This document shows positions 16,560-24,611 of a stretch of DNA of 64,000 nt, one piece after another (within the stretch, counting starts at the first letter, position 1; each line of letters opens with the position of its first letter). The notes under the pieces are model-generated. The model ran no database searches. It worked only from the letters and a program-made list of their open reading frames with translations, and was not told the origin of the DNA. The position numbers were made by a program, and so were the translations under genes. The DNA comes from Salinispora oceanensis (GTDB taxonomy: Bacteria > Actinomycetota > Actinomycetes > Mycobacteriales > Micromonosporaceae), in assembly GCF_000383575.1 (NCBI RefSeq), contig NZ_KB911579.1, positions 1,246,221 through 1,310,220 of the forward strand. The letters run 5' to 3'.

Positions 16560-16934
16560 ATGACCGACTCTGTGACACACCGTCAGCACGCCATCGACTA
16601 TGTCGAGTTCGCCGTCACCGACCTCGCGGAGGCGAAACGGTTTTACGGCGAGGCCTTCGGCTGGCAGTTCACCGACTACGGGCCAGAATACGCCGGCATC
16701 CGCAGCCCGCACGGCGAGTCCGCACCCGAGGTGGGTGGACTTCGGCGGGACACCCAGGTGCAGGCGGGCGGCCCACTGGTCGTACTCTTCTCCACCGCAC
16801 TGGAGGAGTCGGTCCAGGCAGTGACCGGGGCCGGCGGCACCGTGGTAAACGGTCCATACGACTTCCCGGGCGGGCGTCGGTTCCACTTCACCGACCCGAG
16901 CGGCAACGAGCTGGCCGTCTGGACCGAGGCGTAG
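16560..16934 (+). CDS. VOC (glyoxalase/bleomycin-resistance) family protein
   Basis: 124 aa: a single vicinal-oxygen-chelate module with paired beta-alpha-beta-beta-beta units (YVEFAVTDLAEAKRFYGEAFGW ... FHFTDPSGNELAVWTEA). FTDPSGNELAVW near the end is the typical last strand, with the metal-ligand Glu. The specific substrate is not evident; this subgroup is often annotated as glyoxalase-like. Divergent from the M48 gene, convergent with the RCC1 gene. Confidence 0.85.
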   Translation: MTDSVTHRQHAIDYVEFAVTDLAEAKRFYGEAFGWQFTDYGPEYAGIRSPHGESAPEVGGLRRDTQVQAGGPLVVLFSTALEESVQAVTGAGGTVVNGPYDFPGGRRFHFTDPSGNELAVWTEA

Positions 16935-16949
16935 CAACCGCAGCAGGGC

Positions 16950-16979
16950 GGGGTGCTGCCCAACTAGGGGCGGCACCCC
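16950..16979. terminator. Bidirectional hairpin between convergent genes
   Basis: GGGGTGCTGCCC pairs with GGGCGGCACCCC (11 Watson-Crick pairs and one G-U) around six bases. It lies between the VOC gene and the convergent RCC1 gene. Confidence 0.7.
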
Positions 16980-17035
16980 GTCAGCGATTTGGTGGCTCGG
17001 CGACGAAGACGCCGCGCCCGGCGCTTCGGATTGCC

Positions 17036-18493
17036 TCAGCGGAGACGGCGGGTCGGTCGATGTTGGTGGGCGAGGCGGATGAGGGTGGCACCGGTGAGGA
17101 CCAACAGGGCGGCGGCGGCAAGGCTGATGGGCAGGCTGGCGCCGGTGGTGGGCAGGTCCGGTGGCGGGGTGGTGGCGTCCGGTGGTGGTGGGGTGGAGGC
17201 CGGTGGTGGTGGGGTGGAGGCCGGTGGTGGTGCGACTAGGGCCATGCTGTGGGAGGCACCGGCGGTGGTGGCGGTGACGGTGGTGCCCGCCGGCAGACTG
17301 ACCTCGACCGGCGTACTACTGTCCGTGGTCGTCCCGTCCCCCAACTCGCCGTCGTTGTTATCGCCCCAGCCAAGGGCGGTGCCGGCGGAGGTGACGGCCA
17401 GGCTGTGGAACCTGCCGGCGGCGATGGCGGTGATGGTGGTGACGGTGGTGCCCGCCGGCAGACTGACCTCGACCGGCGTACTACTGTCCGTGGTCGTCCC
17501 GTCCCCCAACTGGCCCCGGACGTTGTCGCCCCAGGCAAGGGCGGTGCCGGCAGACGTCACCGCCAGACTATGGCCTCGTCCGCCGCCGACGGCGGTGACG
17601 GTGGTGCCCGCCGGCAGACTGACCTCGACCGGCGTACTACTGTCCGTGGTCGTCCCGTCCCCCAACTGGCCATCGGCGTTCAGGCCCCAGGTAAGGACGG
17701 TGCCGGCGGAGGTGACGGCCAGGCTGTGGAGACTGCCGGCGGCAATGGCGGTGACGGTGGTGCCCGCCGGCAGACTGACCTCGACCGGCGTACTACTGTC
17801 CGTGGTCGTCCCGTCCCCCAACTGGCCATCGGAGTTCAGGCCCCAGGCGAGGACGGCGCCGGCAGACGTCAACGCCAGGCCATGAGCGATGCCACCGGCG
17901 ATGGCGGTGACCGTGGTGCCCGCCGGCAGGCTGATGGGGACCGGTGTGCTGCTGCGGGTGGTAGTCCCGTCGCCCAACTCACCCCGGTCATTGTCGCCCC
18001 AGGCAAGGGCGGTGCCGGCGGACGTCACCGCGAAGCTGTGGTCGTCACCGGCGGCGATGGCGGTGACCGTGGTGCCCACCGGCAGACTGACGTCGACGGG
18101 CGTGATGCTGTCCGTGGTGGTCTCATCACCAAGCTGGCCAAAGCGGTTGTCGCCCCAGGCGAGGGCGGTGCCGGCAGAGGTGACCGCCAGACTGTGGTCG
18201 TGGCCGGCGGCGATGGCGGTGATGGTGGTGCCCGCCGGCAGACTGACCTCGACCGGCGTACTGCTGTCCGTGGTGGTTCCGTCGCCCAACTCGCCGTCGT
18301 TGTTATCGCCCCAGGCGAGGATGGTGTCCGACGCGTCAGGTGTTGCTGCTAGTCCGTGCTGCGCGATCGCAGGCGACACACCGACCGCCAGTGGAAGTGT
18401 CACAGCCAGGACGAGGCAGAACCATCCGGTGCCGGCTCGGGCCACCTCGCGCGCTCGAACGCTACGACTTGCCCGCTGACGGATCCCCTGCAT
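17036..18493 (-). CDS. Cell-wall-anchored RCC1-repeat (seven-bladed propeller) protein
   Basis: 485 aa from ATG 18493, with GGAGGT eight bases upstream. A twin-Arg-free signal region (GWFCLVLAVTLPLAVGVSPAIA) is followed by seven RCC1 repeats of ~50 residues (LAWGDNxxGELGDGTTTDSSTPV), a Pro-rich spacer (PPPASTPPPP) and a sortase signal: LPTTG, a hydrophobic helix and a basic tail ending RPTRRLR. Seven repeats fit one closed RCC1 propeller, so this is probably a surface-displayed binding protein attached to peptidoglycan by sortase. Repeats are nearly identical at the DNA level, implying recent expansion or homogenisation. Confidence 0.9.
   Translation of the reverse strand: MQGIRQRASRSVRAREVARAGTGWFCLVLAVTLPLAVGVSPAIAQHGLAATPDASDTILAWGDNNDGELGDGTTTDSSTPVEVSLPAGTTITAIAAGHDHSLAVTSAGTALAWGDNRFGQLGDETTTDSITPVDVSLPVGTTVTAIAAGDDHSFAVTSAGTALAWGDNDRGELGDGTTTRSSTPVPISLPAGTTVTAIAGGIAHGLALTSAGAVLAWGLNSDGQLGDGTTTDSSTPVEVSLPAGTTVTAIAAGSLHSLAVTSAGTVLTWGLNADGQLGDGTTTDSSTPVEVSLPAGTTVTAVGGGRGHSLAVTSAGTALAWGDNVRGQLGDGTTTDSSTPVEVSLPAGTTVTTITAIAAGRFHSLAVTSAGTALGWGDNNDGELGDGTTTDSSTPVEVSLPAGTTVTATTAGASHSMALVAPPPASTPPPPASTPPPPDATTPPPDLPTTGASLPISLAAAALLVLTGATLIRLAHQHRPTRRLR
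17256..18330 (-). repeat. Seven ~150-bp direct repeats within the RCC1 gene
   Basis: The plus-strand segment GACCTCGACCGGCGTACTAC and its surroundings recur almost exactly in copies near 17301, 17468, 17624, 17780 and 18250, with two more divergent copies near 17930 and 18090. Period is about 156 bp, one RCC1 blade. Confidence 0.85.
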
Positions 18494-18738
18494 CGCCCCT
18501 GACCTCCGAGCAGACAACTAGGACAGATGCCCTTTTTACCCCGCTCCCCCAGCTCTTCTTAGCATGAAACGCCCCAAAGGCCAGTAATCCAAGGTTGCCG
18601 GCTGGCGCCCCCTTAAGGAGTTGATCGAGGCACTCGATACTTCGGCGCCCAACCCAGTGCCAGCTATGGGGAGCCCGTCGTCCGCAGGTAGCAGGGCGGC
18701 CGGCGGATCACACGGGCGACACCTCAGCCAGCCACAGC

Positions 18739-18900
18739 CGAGGGCTCGACCCGGTGGAGATCCGCGACTTCCTGCACCGGGTCGCCAACGAGTTGACCAC
18801 CGCGCAGACCGCTCTGGTCGCGGTGCGGGAGGAGAATGTGCGAATCAAGAACGCCCTGCGGGAGTGGCAGGGCGCCCAGTCGGCTCGCCACCACAACCGA
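18739..18900 (+). pseudogene. DivIVA-domain gene remnant
   Basis: The frame reads RGLDPVEIRDFLHRVANELT and then AREENVRIK-like coiled coil, the N-terminal GLDPxEVRDFLxRVA signature of actinomycete DivIVA-domain proteins. Upstream in-frame sequence is open from 18625 but has no start codon and no recognisable N-terminus, and downstream the similarity ends around WQGAQSARHHN. So the gene looks truncated at its 5' end. Its last part overlaps the following small gene in another frame. Confidence 0.55.
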
Positions 18901-19156
18901 TGCCCGCCGCTGGGTGATCCACCTCCCGGTCACCGCTGCCGACCTGATGCGAGCCCGAATCCTGGCCCGGACCGCCGCCCGGGTGCTGATTCGGTTCAGC
19001 ACCCGGGTCGAACCGGGCGGGGTAACCGTCTCCGCCGAGGACCAGCAGGATGTGCGCCACTGGGTCTTCTACGACCGGCTGCTGCCGGAGGGACGTGGCC
19101 GGTGCGTACTCGCGGTGGACCACACCTCCCGCTGCCGGCCACGCCCGCCCCGGTAA
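18836..19156 (+). CDS. Small protein of the type found beside DivIVA-domain genes
   Basis: 106 aa from ATG 18836. The recognisable part begins ARRWVIHLPVTAADLMRARI and continues EPGGVTVSAEDQQDVRHWVF with RCVLAVDHTSRCRP, a pattern I associate with small Micromonospora proteins encoded just after DivIVA-domain genes. The first ~25 residues lie inside the DivIVA remnant and may not be genuine; a later start such as GTG 18915 is possible. Function unknown. Confidence 0.5.
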   Translation: MCESRTPCGSGRAPSRLATTTDARRWVIHLPVTAADLMRARILARTAARVLIRFSTRVEPGGVTVSAEDQQDVRHWVFYDRLLPEGRGRCVLAVDHTSRCRPRPPR

Positions 19157-19159
19157 CGA

Positions 19160-19192
19160 CGCTGCCCGGCCGGTAAGCCCGGCCGGGCAGCG
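19160..19192. terminator. Perfect 14-bp hairpin terminator
   Basis: CGCTGCCCGGCCGG pairs exactly with CCGGCCGGGCAGCG around TAAGC. It lies in the 64-base space between the convergent small gene and lipoprotein gene and can serve both strands. Confidence 0.85.
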
Positions 19193-19220
19193 TGTGACGA
19201 TCAATAGGACCGCGTTCAGA

Positions 19221-20063
19221 TCAGGTGGTGGTGCCGAGTTCCTCTCCAAGGTCACCGAGGAGCTCGGCGAAGTCGGTGGTCTCGGCGGCCGGCGGCGTCT
19301 CGATGGTCACCGGCTCGTTGTAGTCGGTGTAGTCGATCGTCATCACGCCCATCTCGCCCATGGTCACGCGGGCCCGGCGCGGCCAGTACTGCTCGTCGAT
19401 CCACAGCTCGGTCTTGATCTCAGTGACGCCGTACTTGGCTGCCTGGCCCGCGACGTTCCCCAGGTCGCCGGAATCGAGCTCGGTCTGCTCCTTCAGCAGG
19501 GCGAGGTGCTCCTCCGTGGTAACGGTGACGCTGTAGTGGACCGTGGGCACCCCGTCCACTGTCTCCTCGCCGACAACGGTGACTCCCTCAAGCCCCAGCA
19601 AGGTCTTGACCTGCTGGACCGGGTCGGCGTCCCGCATCTGTTCGTCGATGCCCATCTCCGCGGCGGCAGAGAAGTCCATCTTCATCCAGCGCTTACCGTC
19701 GGCGAGTTCGTGTTCTGCCTCGGGAATCTCCACGTACGCCACGGAATCGATCATGCGGACGGTGGTGACTTCTCCCTCCATCTCCATGACCATCTCGACA
19801 CTCACGGAGTCACGCAGATCCATCGCGATCTGCATCTCGAAGTCCTCGGGGCCCGAGCCCACCATCGTCGCCCGTACGGTCTCGACCTCGCCGGTCCGGT
19901 CCGCCGCCTCCTGGAGGGAACCCTGGAGGTCGTTGGCGAGCAGCTCCAGCACGCTCGACTGCTGTGCCGCTTCCTGCGAGGCCGTGCTGGGCCCGCAGCC
20001 GGTCACCGCGACCGCCGAGGCGGTCGCAGCCGCCAGGACGGCGATGTTCTTCCAACGTGACAC
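19221..20063 (-). CDS. LppX/LprG-like or DUF1396-like lipoprotein
   Basis: 280 aa with a lipoprotein signal: basic start, hydrophobic core and lipobox VTGC (Cys ~23). The mature part has a beta-rich fold with repeating MEMEGEVTTVRMIDSVAYVE and GVPTVHYSVTV strands, as in LolA/LppX-like actinobacterial lipoproteins that bind lipids at the cell surface. GTG start at 20063 with GGGGAGT upstream. Single gene, ending beside the terminator at 19160. Ligand is not evident. Confidence 0.75.
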   Translation of the reverse strand: MSRWKNIAVLAAATASAVAVTGCGPSTASQEAAQQSSVLELLANDLQGSLQEAADRTGEVETVRATMVGSGPEDFEMQIAMDLRDSVSVEMVMEMEGEVTTVRMIDSVAYVEIPEAEHELADGKRWMKMDFSAAAEMGIDEQMRDADPVQQVKTLLGLEGVTVVGEETVDGVPTVHYSVTVTTEEHLALLKEQTELDSGDLGNVAGQAAKYGVTEIKTELWIDEQYWPRRARVTMGEMGVMTIDYTDYNEPVTIETPPAAETTDFAELLGDLGEELGTTT

Positions 20064-20197
20064 GTGAAGCCACTCCCCCGAGAGGATGAAATTGTCGACA
20101 GGTCACGCTATCCCAGTCGACGGAACTCCGCATCGCCCTTTCGGGCATGCCAGGCAGGCAAACCGACCATCGCTGAGGAAGCGCCCCTGGTGGGAAA

Positions 20198-20722
20198 TCA
20201 GGTGCGCAGGCCGACAAGGGCGACAGAGAGGAGCCGCTCCGCCCGGGCAGGGCTATCCGCAGCCAGAGCGATACCGATCGCCAGTTGCAGGATGTCCTCG
20301 ACCTCAACGTCCGCACGCACGGTGCCAGCCTCCCGGGCTCGCGCGACCAGGCGCCCCCCCGCCGTACGCAGCTTCGTGGCGCAGTCCGGGTCGGAGCCCG
20401 ACGGCGCCTTCATGACTGTTTCGGCCAGGCCCCGATCCGTCAGGCAGTGCTGGAGGAACGCCTCCAACCATGCCGCCAACGCGTCGCCCGGCGGCCGGAT
20501 CTGGGCCAGCTCCCGGGCGCGCACGCACAAGGTCTCGATCCGGGACGTGAAGACCTCGAGCAGAAGTGACTCCCGGGTCGGGAAATGTCGGTACAGGGTG
20601 CCGGCTCCGACGCCGGCCTGTTGCGCGATCTCGTTGAGGGAGGCGGCGGGGCCCTGCTCGGCGATGACGGCGGTGGCCGCCGCCACCAGCCGGTCCCGGT
20701 TGCGCTGTGCGTCGACCCGCAT
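20198..20722 (-). CDS. TetR-family transcriptional repressor
   Basis: 174 aa. Residues ~8-54 form the TetR helix-turn-helix (LVAAATAVIAEQG, LNEIAQQAGVGAGTLYRHF), followed by an all-helical ligand domain. Divergent from a decayed oxidoreductase fragment; two palindromes between them (20753-20801) are its likely operators. Ligand unknown; relatives beside F420/NAD(P)-linked oxidoreductases suggest a small redox-active molecule. Confidence 0.88.
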   Translation of the reverse strand: MRVDAQRNRDRLVAAATAVIAEQGPAASLNEIAQQAGVGAGTLYRHFPTRESLLLEVFTSRIETLCVRARELAQIRPPGDALAAWLEAFLQHCLTDRGLAETVMKAPSGSDPDCATKLRTAGGRLVARAREAGTVRADVEVEDILQLAIGIALAADSPARAERLLSVALVGLRT

Positions 20723-20752
20723 CCTTCACTCCCTCCGGGACCAATCAACAAG

Positions 20753-20801
20753 CGGAGAATCTCTCCGGATGTTACGTTACCCCTATGCGGAGAACCTCTC
20801 C
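20753..20801. promoter_or_regulatory. Two tandem palindromes, likely TetR operators
   Basis: CGGAGA-ATC-TCTCCG (20753-20767) and GGAGA-ACC-TCTCC (20789-20801) share the core GGAGANNNTCTCC. Their centres are 35 bp apart in the promoter space 5' of the TetR gene, fitting autoregulation and control of the former divergent gene. Confidence 0.7.
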
Positions 20802-20858
20802 AGATTATCCCGGGCGATATCCACCAAGGGGCACCGACACGAACAACAGGCACCGGGG

Positions 20859-20972
20859 CTCGGTCGAGTCGGAGCGGGCGTCGCCAACCTCGCCATCCGA
20901 GACCCGATCGCGATGACTGCGGCCCACCGCGCGCTGGACGACGCCTTCGCGGGACGGTTCGTGCCGGGACTC
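20859..20972 (+). pseudogene. Fragment of a luciferase-like (F420-dependent type) oxidoreductase
   Basis: One frame reads LGRVGAGVANLAIRDPIAMT then AAHRALDDAFAGRFVPGL, matching the conserved GVANxxxRDPxxxAAxxRTLxEAxPGRFxLG core of LLM-class oxidoreductases. Nothing of the family's remaining ~250 residues is present on either side, so it is a deletion remnant of the gene once facing the TetR repressor. The 20723-21016 interval otherwise holds only the operators. Confidence 0.6.
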
Positions 20973-21016
20973 CCGACTCCATCGGGACCGAGATGGCGGA
21001 AAGGATCGAAAGCTAC

Positions 21017-21427
21017 ATGAACGCCGAACCACCGACGACGACGGATGCGGACAGCACAGTCCTCGCCTTCCCCCACCGAATTGGAGTCACCATCGACTGC
21101 CCTGATCCGGACTCAGCAGCGGCCTTCTGGGAACGGTTTCTCGGCTACCAGCGGCGCCCACACTCCGAAGGGAGCGCCTACGTCACGGTCGAGTGCCCAG
21201 AAAGCGTGGCGGGGCCACCACACCTGACGTTCCAACGGGTTCCCGAGCCCCGGACCGGCAAGGTGCGGACCCACCTCGACCTCTTCGTCGACCACGCACG
21301 ACCGCTGACGCGACAGATGGTGGCCGCCGGCGCCAGCCAGGTCAGCGTGACCGACGCCGGCGAGTGGACGACCCGTGTCCTGACCGATCCGGCGGGCAAC
21401 GAGTTCTGCGTCATCGGCCCGGATTGA
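21017..21427 (+). CDS. VOC (glyoxalase-like) family protein
   Basis: 136 aa. Single VOC module: HRIGVTIDCPDPDSAAAFWERFLGY at the front and TRVLTDPAGNEFCVIGPD at the end. Most like the glyoxalase_6 group, which has lost some metal ligands. Start at 21017 is assumed; an ATG at 20993 is also in frame and may be a relic of the deleted upstream gene. Convergent with the LigD polymerase gene. Confidence 0.8.
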   Translation: MNAEPPTTTDADSTVLAFPHRIGVTIDCPDPDSAAAFWERFLGYQRRPHSEGSAYVTVECPESVAGPPHLTFQRVPEPRTGKVRTHLDLFVDHARPLTRQMVAAGASQVSVTDAGEWTTRVLTDPAGNEFCVIGPD

Positions 21428-21457
21428 CCGACACCAGGCACAGGCCCTGGGCTCCGC

Positions 21458-22366
21458 CTAGCCCGGCAGCTCGGGGCCCCCATCAAGCAGCGGGGCGAGC
21501 AGGTCGCCCTGCTCGGCGACGCGGATCAGCACCTCGGCCGCCGGGTAGGGCTTGACCGCCGGGCGTTTGCCGGCCGCCCCGGCCGTAACTTCGGCCCAGG
21601 TCAACGGGGTGGACACCGCCGGCACCGACTGGGCACGCAGCGAGTACGGCGCCACCGTCGTCTTCGCCGCGTTGTTCTGGCTCCAGTCAATGAAAACCTT
21701 TCCCGCCCGCAGCTTTCGTGCCATCTTGGACACGATCAGCTTCGGGTGGGCCCGCTCCAACTCCTGGGCGATCCGTCGGGCATAGCCGGAGACCGCGTCG
21801 GCGGGTTGGGTACCGGCGATCGGGCAACAGAGCTGCATGCCCTTCTTCCCCGAGGTTTTCGGATACGACTCGATCCCGTCGTCGGCGAGCCGATCGCGCA
21901 GCAGCAGGGCGACCTGACAGCACTGCCGGAGCTCGGCCGGCGCACCGGGGTCGAGATCGACCACCATCAGGTCCGGATGTGCCCCGACCTGCCACTGTGG
22001 CGTGTGCAGTTCGAGGGCGGCGAGGTTGGCCAGCCAGACCAGGGTCGGCAGTTCGTCGGCGACCACGTAGTCGATCGTCTCCCGGCCCTTCGCCGAGCCG
22101 GGGACCGGCAACGTCTCGGTGTGAACCCAGCTTGGTGTCGCCGCCGGGGCGTTTTTCTCGAAGAAGGAGCTGCCGTCAACGCCGTTCGGAAACCGGATCC
22201 GGGTCAACGCCCGGCCGGCGAGGTGCGGCAGGAGCACCGGGGCGACCCGGGTGTAGTAATCGATCACCTCACCCTTGGTAAATCCGGTCGCTGGGTACAG
22301 CACCTTGTCCAGATTCGACAACTCCAGCGTGCGGCCAGCCACTTCGACCCGAAGCCGGTCAGGCAT
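21458..22366 (-). CDS. LigD-type DNA repair polymerase/primase (NHEJ)
   Basis: 302 aa stand-alone POL domain of the archaeo-eukaryotic primase family. Signatures: LSNLDKVLYPATGFTKGEVIDYY at the start, RFPNGVDGSSFFEKNAP, metal-binding DLDPG (~153), the phosphate-binding SGKKGMQL (~181) and FIDWSQNNAAKTTVAPYS. Extends or fills ends during break repair, recruited by Ku. Overlaps the ligase gene upstream by 8 bases (TGA inside the start region), so the two are translated as a unit. Start ATG 22366; a longer open frame exists 5'. Confidence 0.92.
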   Translation of the reverse strand: MPDRLRVEVAGRTLELSNLDKVLYPATGFTKGEVIDYYTRVAPVLLPHLAGRALTRIRFPNGVDGSSFFEKNAPAATPSWVHTETLPVPGSAKGRETIDYVVADELPTLVWLANLAALELHTPQWQVGAHPDLMVVDLDPGAPAELRQCCQVALLLRDRLADDGIESYPKTSGKKGMQLCCPIAGTQPADAVSGYARRIAQELERAHPKLIVSKMARKLRAGKVFIDWSQNNAAKTTVAPYSLRAQSVPAVSTPLTWAEVTAGAAGKRPAVKPYPAAEVLIRVAEQGDLLAPLLDGGPELPG

Positions 22367-23297
22367 CGTCAACCTCCTCGGCGAGTTTGTCCGGGCGCAA
22401 CCGCAACACCCGGGGGAAGCGCAGGCGTCCATCCGGGGTGAGCTGGCCGTACTTCACCTCCACCACGATCCGGGGCGCGACCCAGACCACGGCCCGGGTG
22501 TCCGCGCGGGGAAGCTCACCGGCGAAGGGGGAACCATCGGTGCGCAACGGCTCCAGCTCGCGCAGCAGCTCCCGCTCCAACGCCGCGCCGATGCCACCGC
22601 CGACCCGCCCCCGGAAGGTGAGGCGGCCGTCCGGCCGTGGCACGCCGACCAGTAGCCCGCCGAGCCGGCGGGCGCCCGGCCGCCAGCCACCCACCACGAA
22701 GTCGCCGGTCGTCTCCAACTTGACCTTGACCCAGTCCGGTGAGCGCGTACCCGGCCGGTAGACCGAACCGACCCGTTTGGCCATCACCCCCTCCAAGCCA
22801 TGCTCCCCCGCCGCCTGGAAGGTCGCCGGGCCGTCCGAGAAGGCGGGCGGAACCGCCCATCGGGGCCCGGCCAGCCCTAACTCGTCGAGCACGGCTCGCC
22901 GCCGCTGCCACGGGTAGCCGGTCAGGTCGACGCCGTCGAGGCGCAACAGGTCGAAGACCAGGTAGGTGACGGGCAGGGATGCCGCGAGCCGTGCGGCCCT
23001 GGTCCGGTCCCGGACGTGCATTCGCTCGGCGAGCGCCGTGAACGAAGGCTGCCCGGTCGCGCCGAAGAGCACCACCTCGCCGTCGAGGAGGGCGTCATCC
23101 ACCTGCGCGGCGAGGCCGGCCAGTTCCGGGTAGGCGACGGTGACCTCGACGCCGGAGCGGGCGTACACCCGCTGCTGGCCGTCGCCGATGTTGGCCAGCG
23201 CGCGGATTCCGTCCCATTTGAACTCATAGGCCCAGCCCGGTCCCACCGGCAGCTCCCCGGTGGTCGCGAGCATCGGCTTGGACGGCACGCCGGGCAC
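22359..23297 (-). CDS. ATP-dependent DNA ligase (LigD ligase-domain type, NHEJ)
   Basis: 312 aa. Nucleotidyl-transferase motif I EFKWDGIRA (catalytic Lys ~28), motif Ia YARSG, motif III LVFDLLRLDG, motif IV EGVMAKR and motif V WVKVK are all visible, followed by an OB fold (VVGGWRPGARRLGGLLVGV, RLRPDKLAEE). Seals breaks with the polymerase at 21458 and Ku at 23383. GTG start. Its divergent spacing to ku is 85 bases, so the NHEJ set shares one promoter region. Confidence 0.92.
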   Translation of the reverse strand: MPGVPSKPMLATTGELPVGPGWAYEFKWDGIRALANIGDGQQRVYARSGVEVTVAYPELAGLAAQVDDALLDGEVVLFGATGQPSFTALAERMHVRDRTRAARLAASLPVTYLVFDLLRLDGVDLTGYPWQRRRAVLDELGLAGPRWAVPPAFSDGPATFQAAGEHGLEGVMAKRVGSVYRPGTRSPDWVKVKLETTGDFVVGGWRPGARRLGGLLVGVPRPDGRLTFRGRVGGGIGAALERELLRELEPLRTDGSPFAGELPRADTRAVVWVAPRIVVEVKYGQLTPDGRLRFPRVLRLRPDKLAEEVDDA

Positions 23298-23382
23298 GAA
23301 CCGACCTTAGTCGAATGCGGAACTGCTCGCGCCCGGTTCCATCGGATGAGAACATGGTCGATACCGGCGAAAGGAGCGCAGC

Positions 23383-24459
23383 GTGCGGGCAATTTGGAAA
23401 GGAGCCGTGTCGTTCGGGCTCGTCTCGATCGGGGTGAAGCTGTATTCAGCAACCGAGGAGAAGGACATTCGGTTCCACCAGGTGCACCGGGATGACGGAG
23501 GCCGAATCCGCTACAAGCGCACCTGCCAGGTCTGTGGCGAAGAGGTCAGCTACGACGACATCGCCAAGGGATACGACCTCGGCGGCGGCGAGTTGGTCAT
23601 CCTCACCGACGACGACTTCGCCGACCTGCCACTGAGCACCTCACGGGCGATCGACGTGCTGGAGTTCGTCCCCGCCGAACAGGTCGACCCGATCCTCTAC
23701 AACAAGGCGTACTTTCTCGAGCCGGAGGGCACCGCCACCAAGCCGTACGTGCTGCTGCGCAACGCGCTCACCGACTCCGAACGGGTGGCCATCGTGAAGG
23801 TGGCGATCCGGCAACGCGAGCAGCTCGCGACGCTCCGGGTCCACCAGGGCGTCCTGCTGCTCAACACGATGCTCTGGCCGGACGAGATCCGGACGCCGGA
23901 GTTCGGCTTTCTCGACGAGGACCTGAAGGTCCGCCCTCCGGAGCTCGCGATGGCCAGCTCCCTGATCGACTCGATGGCGGGTGACTTCCAGCCCGATGCC
24001 TTCACCGACGACTACCGGACCGCGCTGAAGGAGGTCATCGACGCGAAGGTGGAGGGCCGCGAGGTCGTCCAGCCGGAGGAGGTCGAAGAGGCTCCGGCAG
24101 CGGCGGTGGACCTGATGGCGGCGCTGAAGGCATCGGTGGAGCGGGCCCAGGCGGCACGCGGTGAGAAACCCGCCGGCCCCGGCGCGGGCGAACCGACCCC
24201 CATCTCGGCGGCGCGTTCCGCCCAACGAAAGGCCGCCGAGGAGCAGGCCCCACCGAAGAAGGCCACCGGCAAGAAAAGCGAAAAGACAACCCCGGCGAAG
24301 AAGACAGCTGAAAAGGAGAAGACCGAGGAGAAGAAGGCCGGCAAGAAGACTCCCGGGAAGAAAACGGCGACCAAGACGACCGCCAAGAAGGATGCGGGAC
24401 AGCGGGCGGAGCCGGCCAAGAAGGCCACGGCCCGCAAGGGTGCTCGCAAGACCGCCTGA
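23383..24459 (+). CDS. ku: Ku protein (NHEJ end-binding)
   Basis: 358 aa from GTG 23383 with GGAG upstream. Begins RAIWKGAVSFGLVSIGVKLY; the Ku bridge and core span ~1-255. The last ~85 residues are a Lys/Ala/Thr-rich tail (KKATGKKSEK, KKTPGKKTATK) of the kind that lets bacterial Ku thread on DNA and bind ligase. Homodimer that loads on double-strand ends. Divergent from the ligase/polymerase operon. Confidence 0.95.
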   Translation: MRAIWKGAVSFGLVSIGVKLYSATEEKDIRFHQVHRDDGGRIRYKRTCQVCGEEVSYDDIAKGYDLGGGELVILTDDDFADLPLSTSRAIDVLEFVPAEQVDPILYNKAYFLEPEGTATKPYVLLRNALTDSERVAIVKVAIRQREQLATLRVHQGVLLLNTMLWPDEIRTPEFGFLDEDLKVRPPELAMASSLIDSMAGDFQPDAFTDDYRTALKEVIDAKVEGREVVQPEEVEEAPAAAVDLMAALKASVERAQAARGEKPAGPGAGEPTPISAARSAQRKAAEEQAPPKKATGKKSEKTTPAKKTAEKEKTEEKKAGKKTPGKKTATKTTAKKDAGQRAEPAKKATARKGARKTA

Positions 24460-24611
24460 GCGGCGAGACGGCCACCACCGGCGATACCGGCTTCCACCGG
24501 ACAAGGGGACGTCCGGCACCTGCACCGCGGGGGCCCCGGCGGGTACCGTGTTCGTCGGCCTTCCCCCGGCACGCGGTGCCGGCCACCATCTTCGAACAGG
24601 GAGTCGACGCC

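Noticed and set aside
17256..18330. Repeats that could look like a CRISPR array
   Set aside because: Period is ~156 bp and in frame with a protein; the repeats encode RCC1 blades and no cas genes are near.
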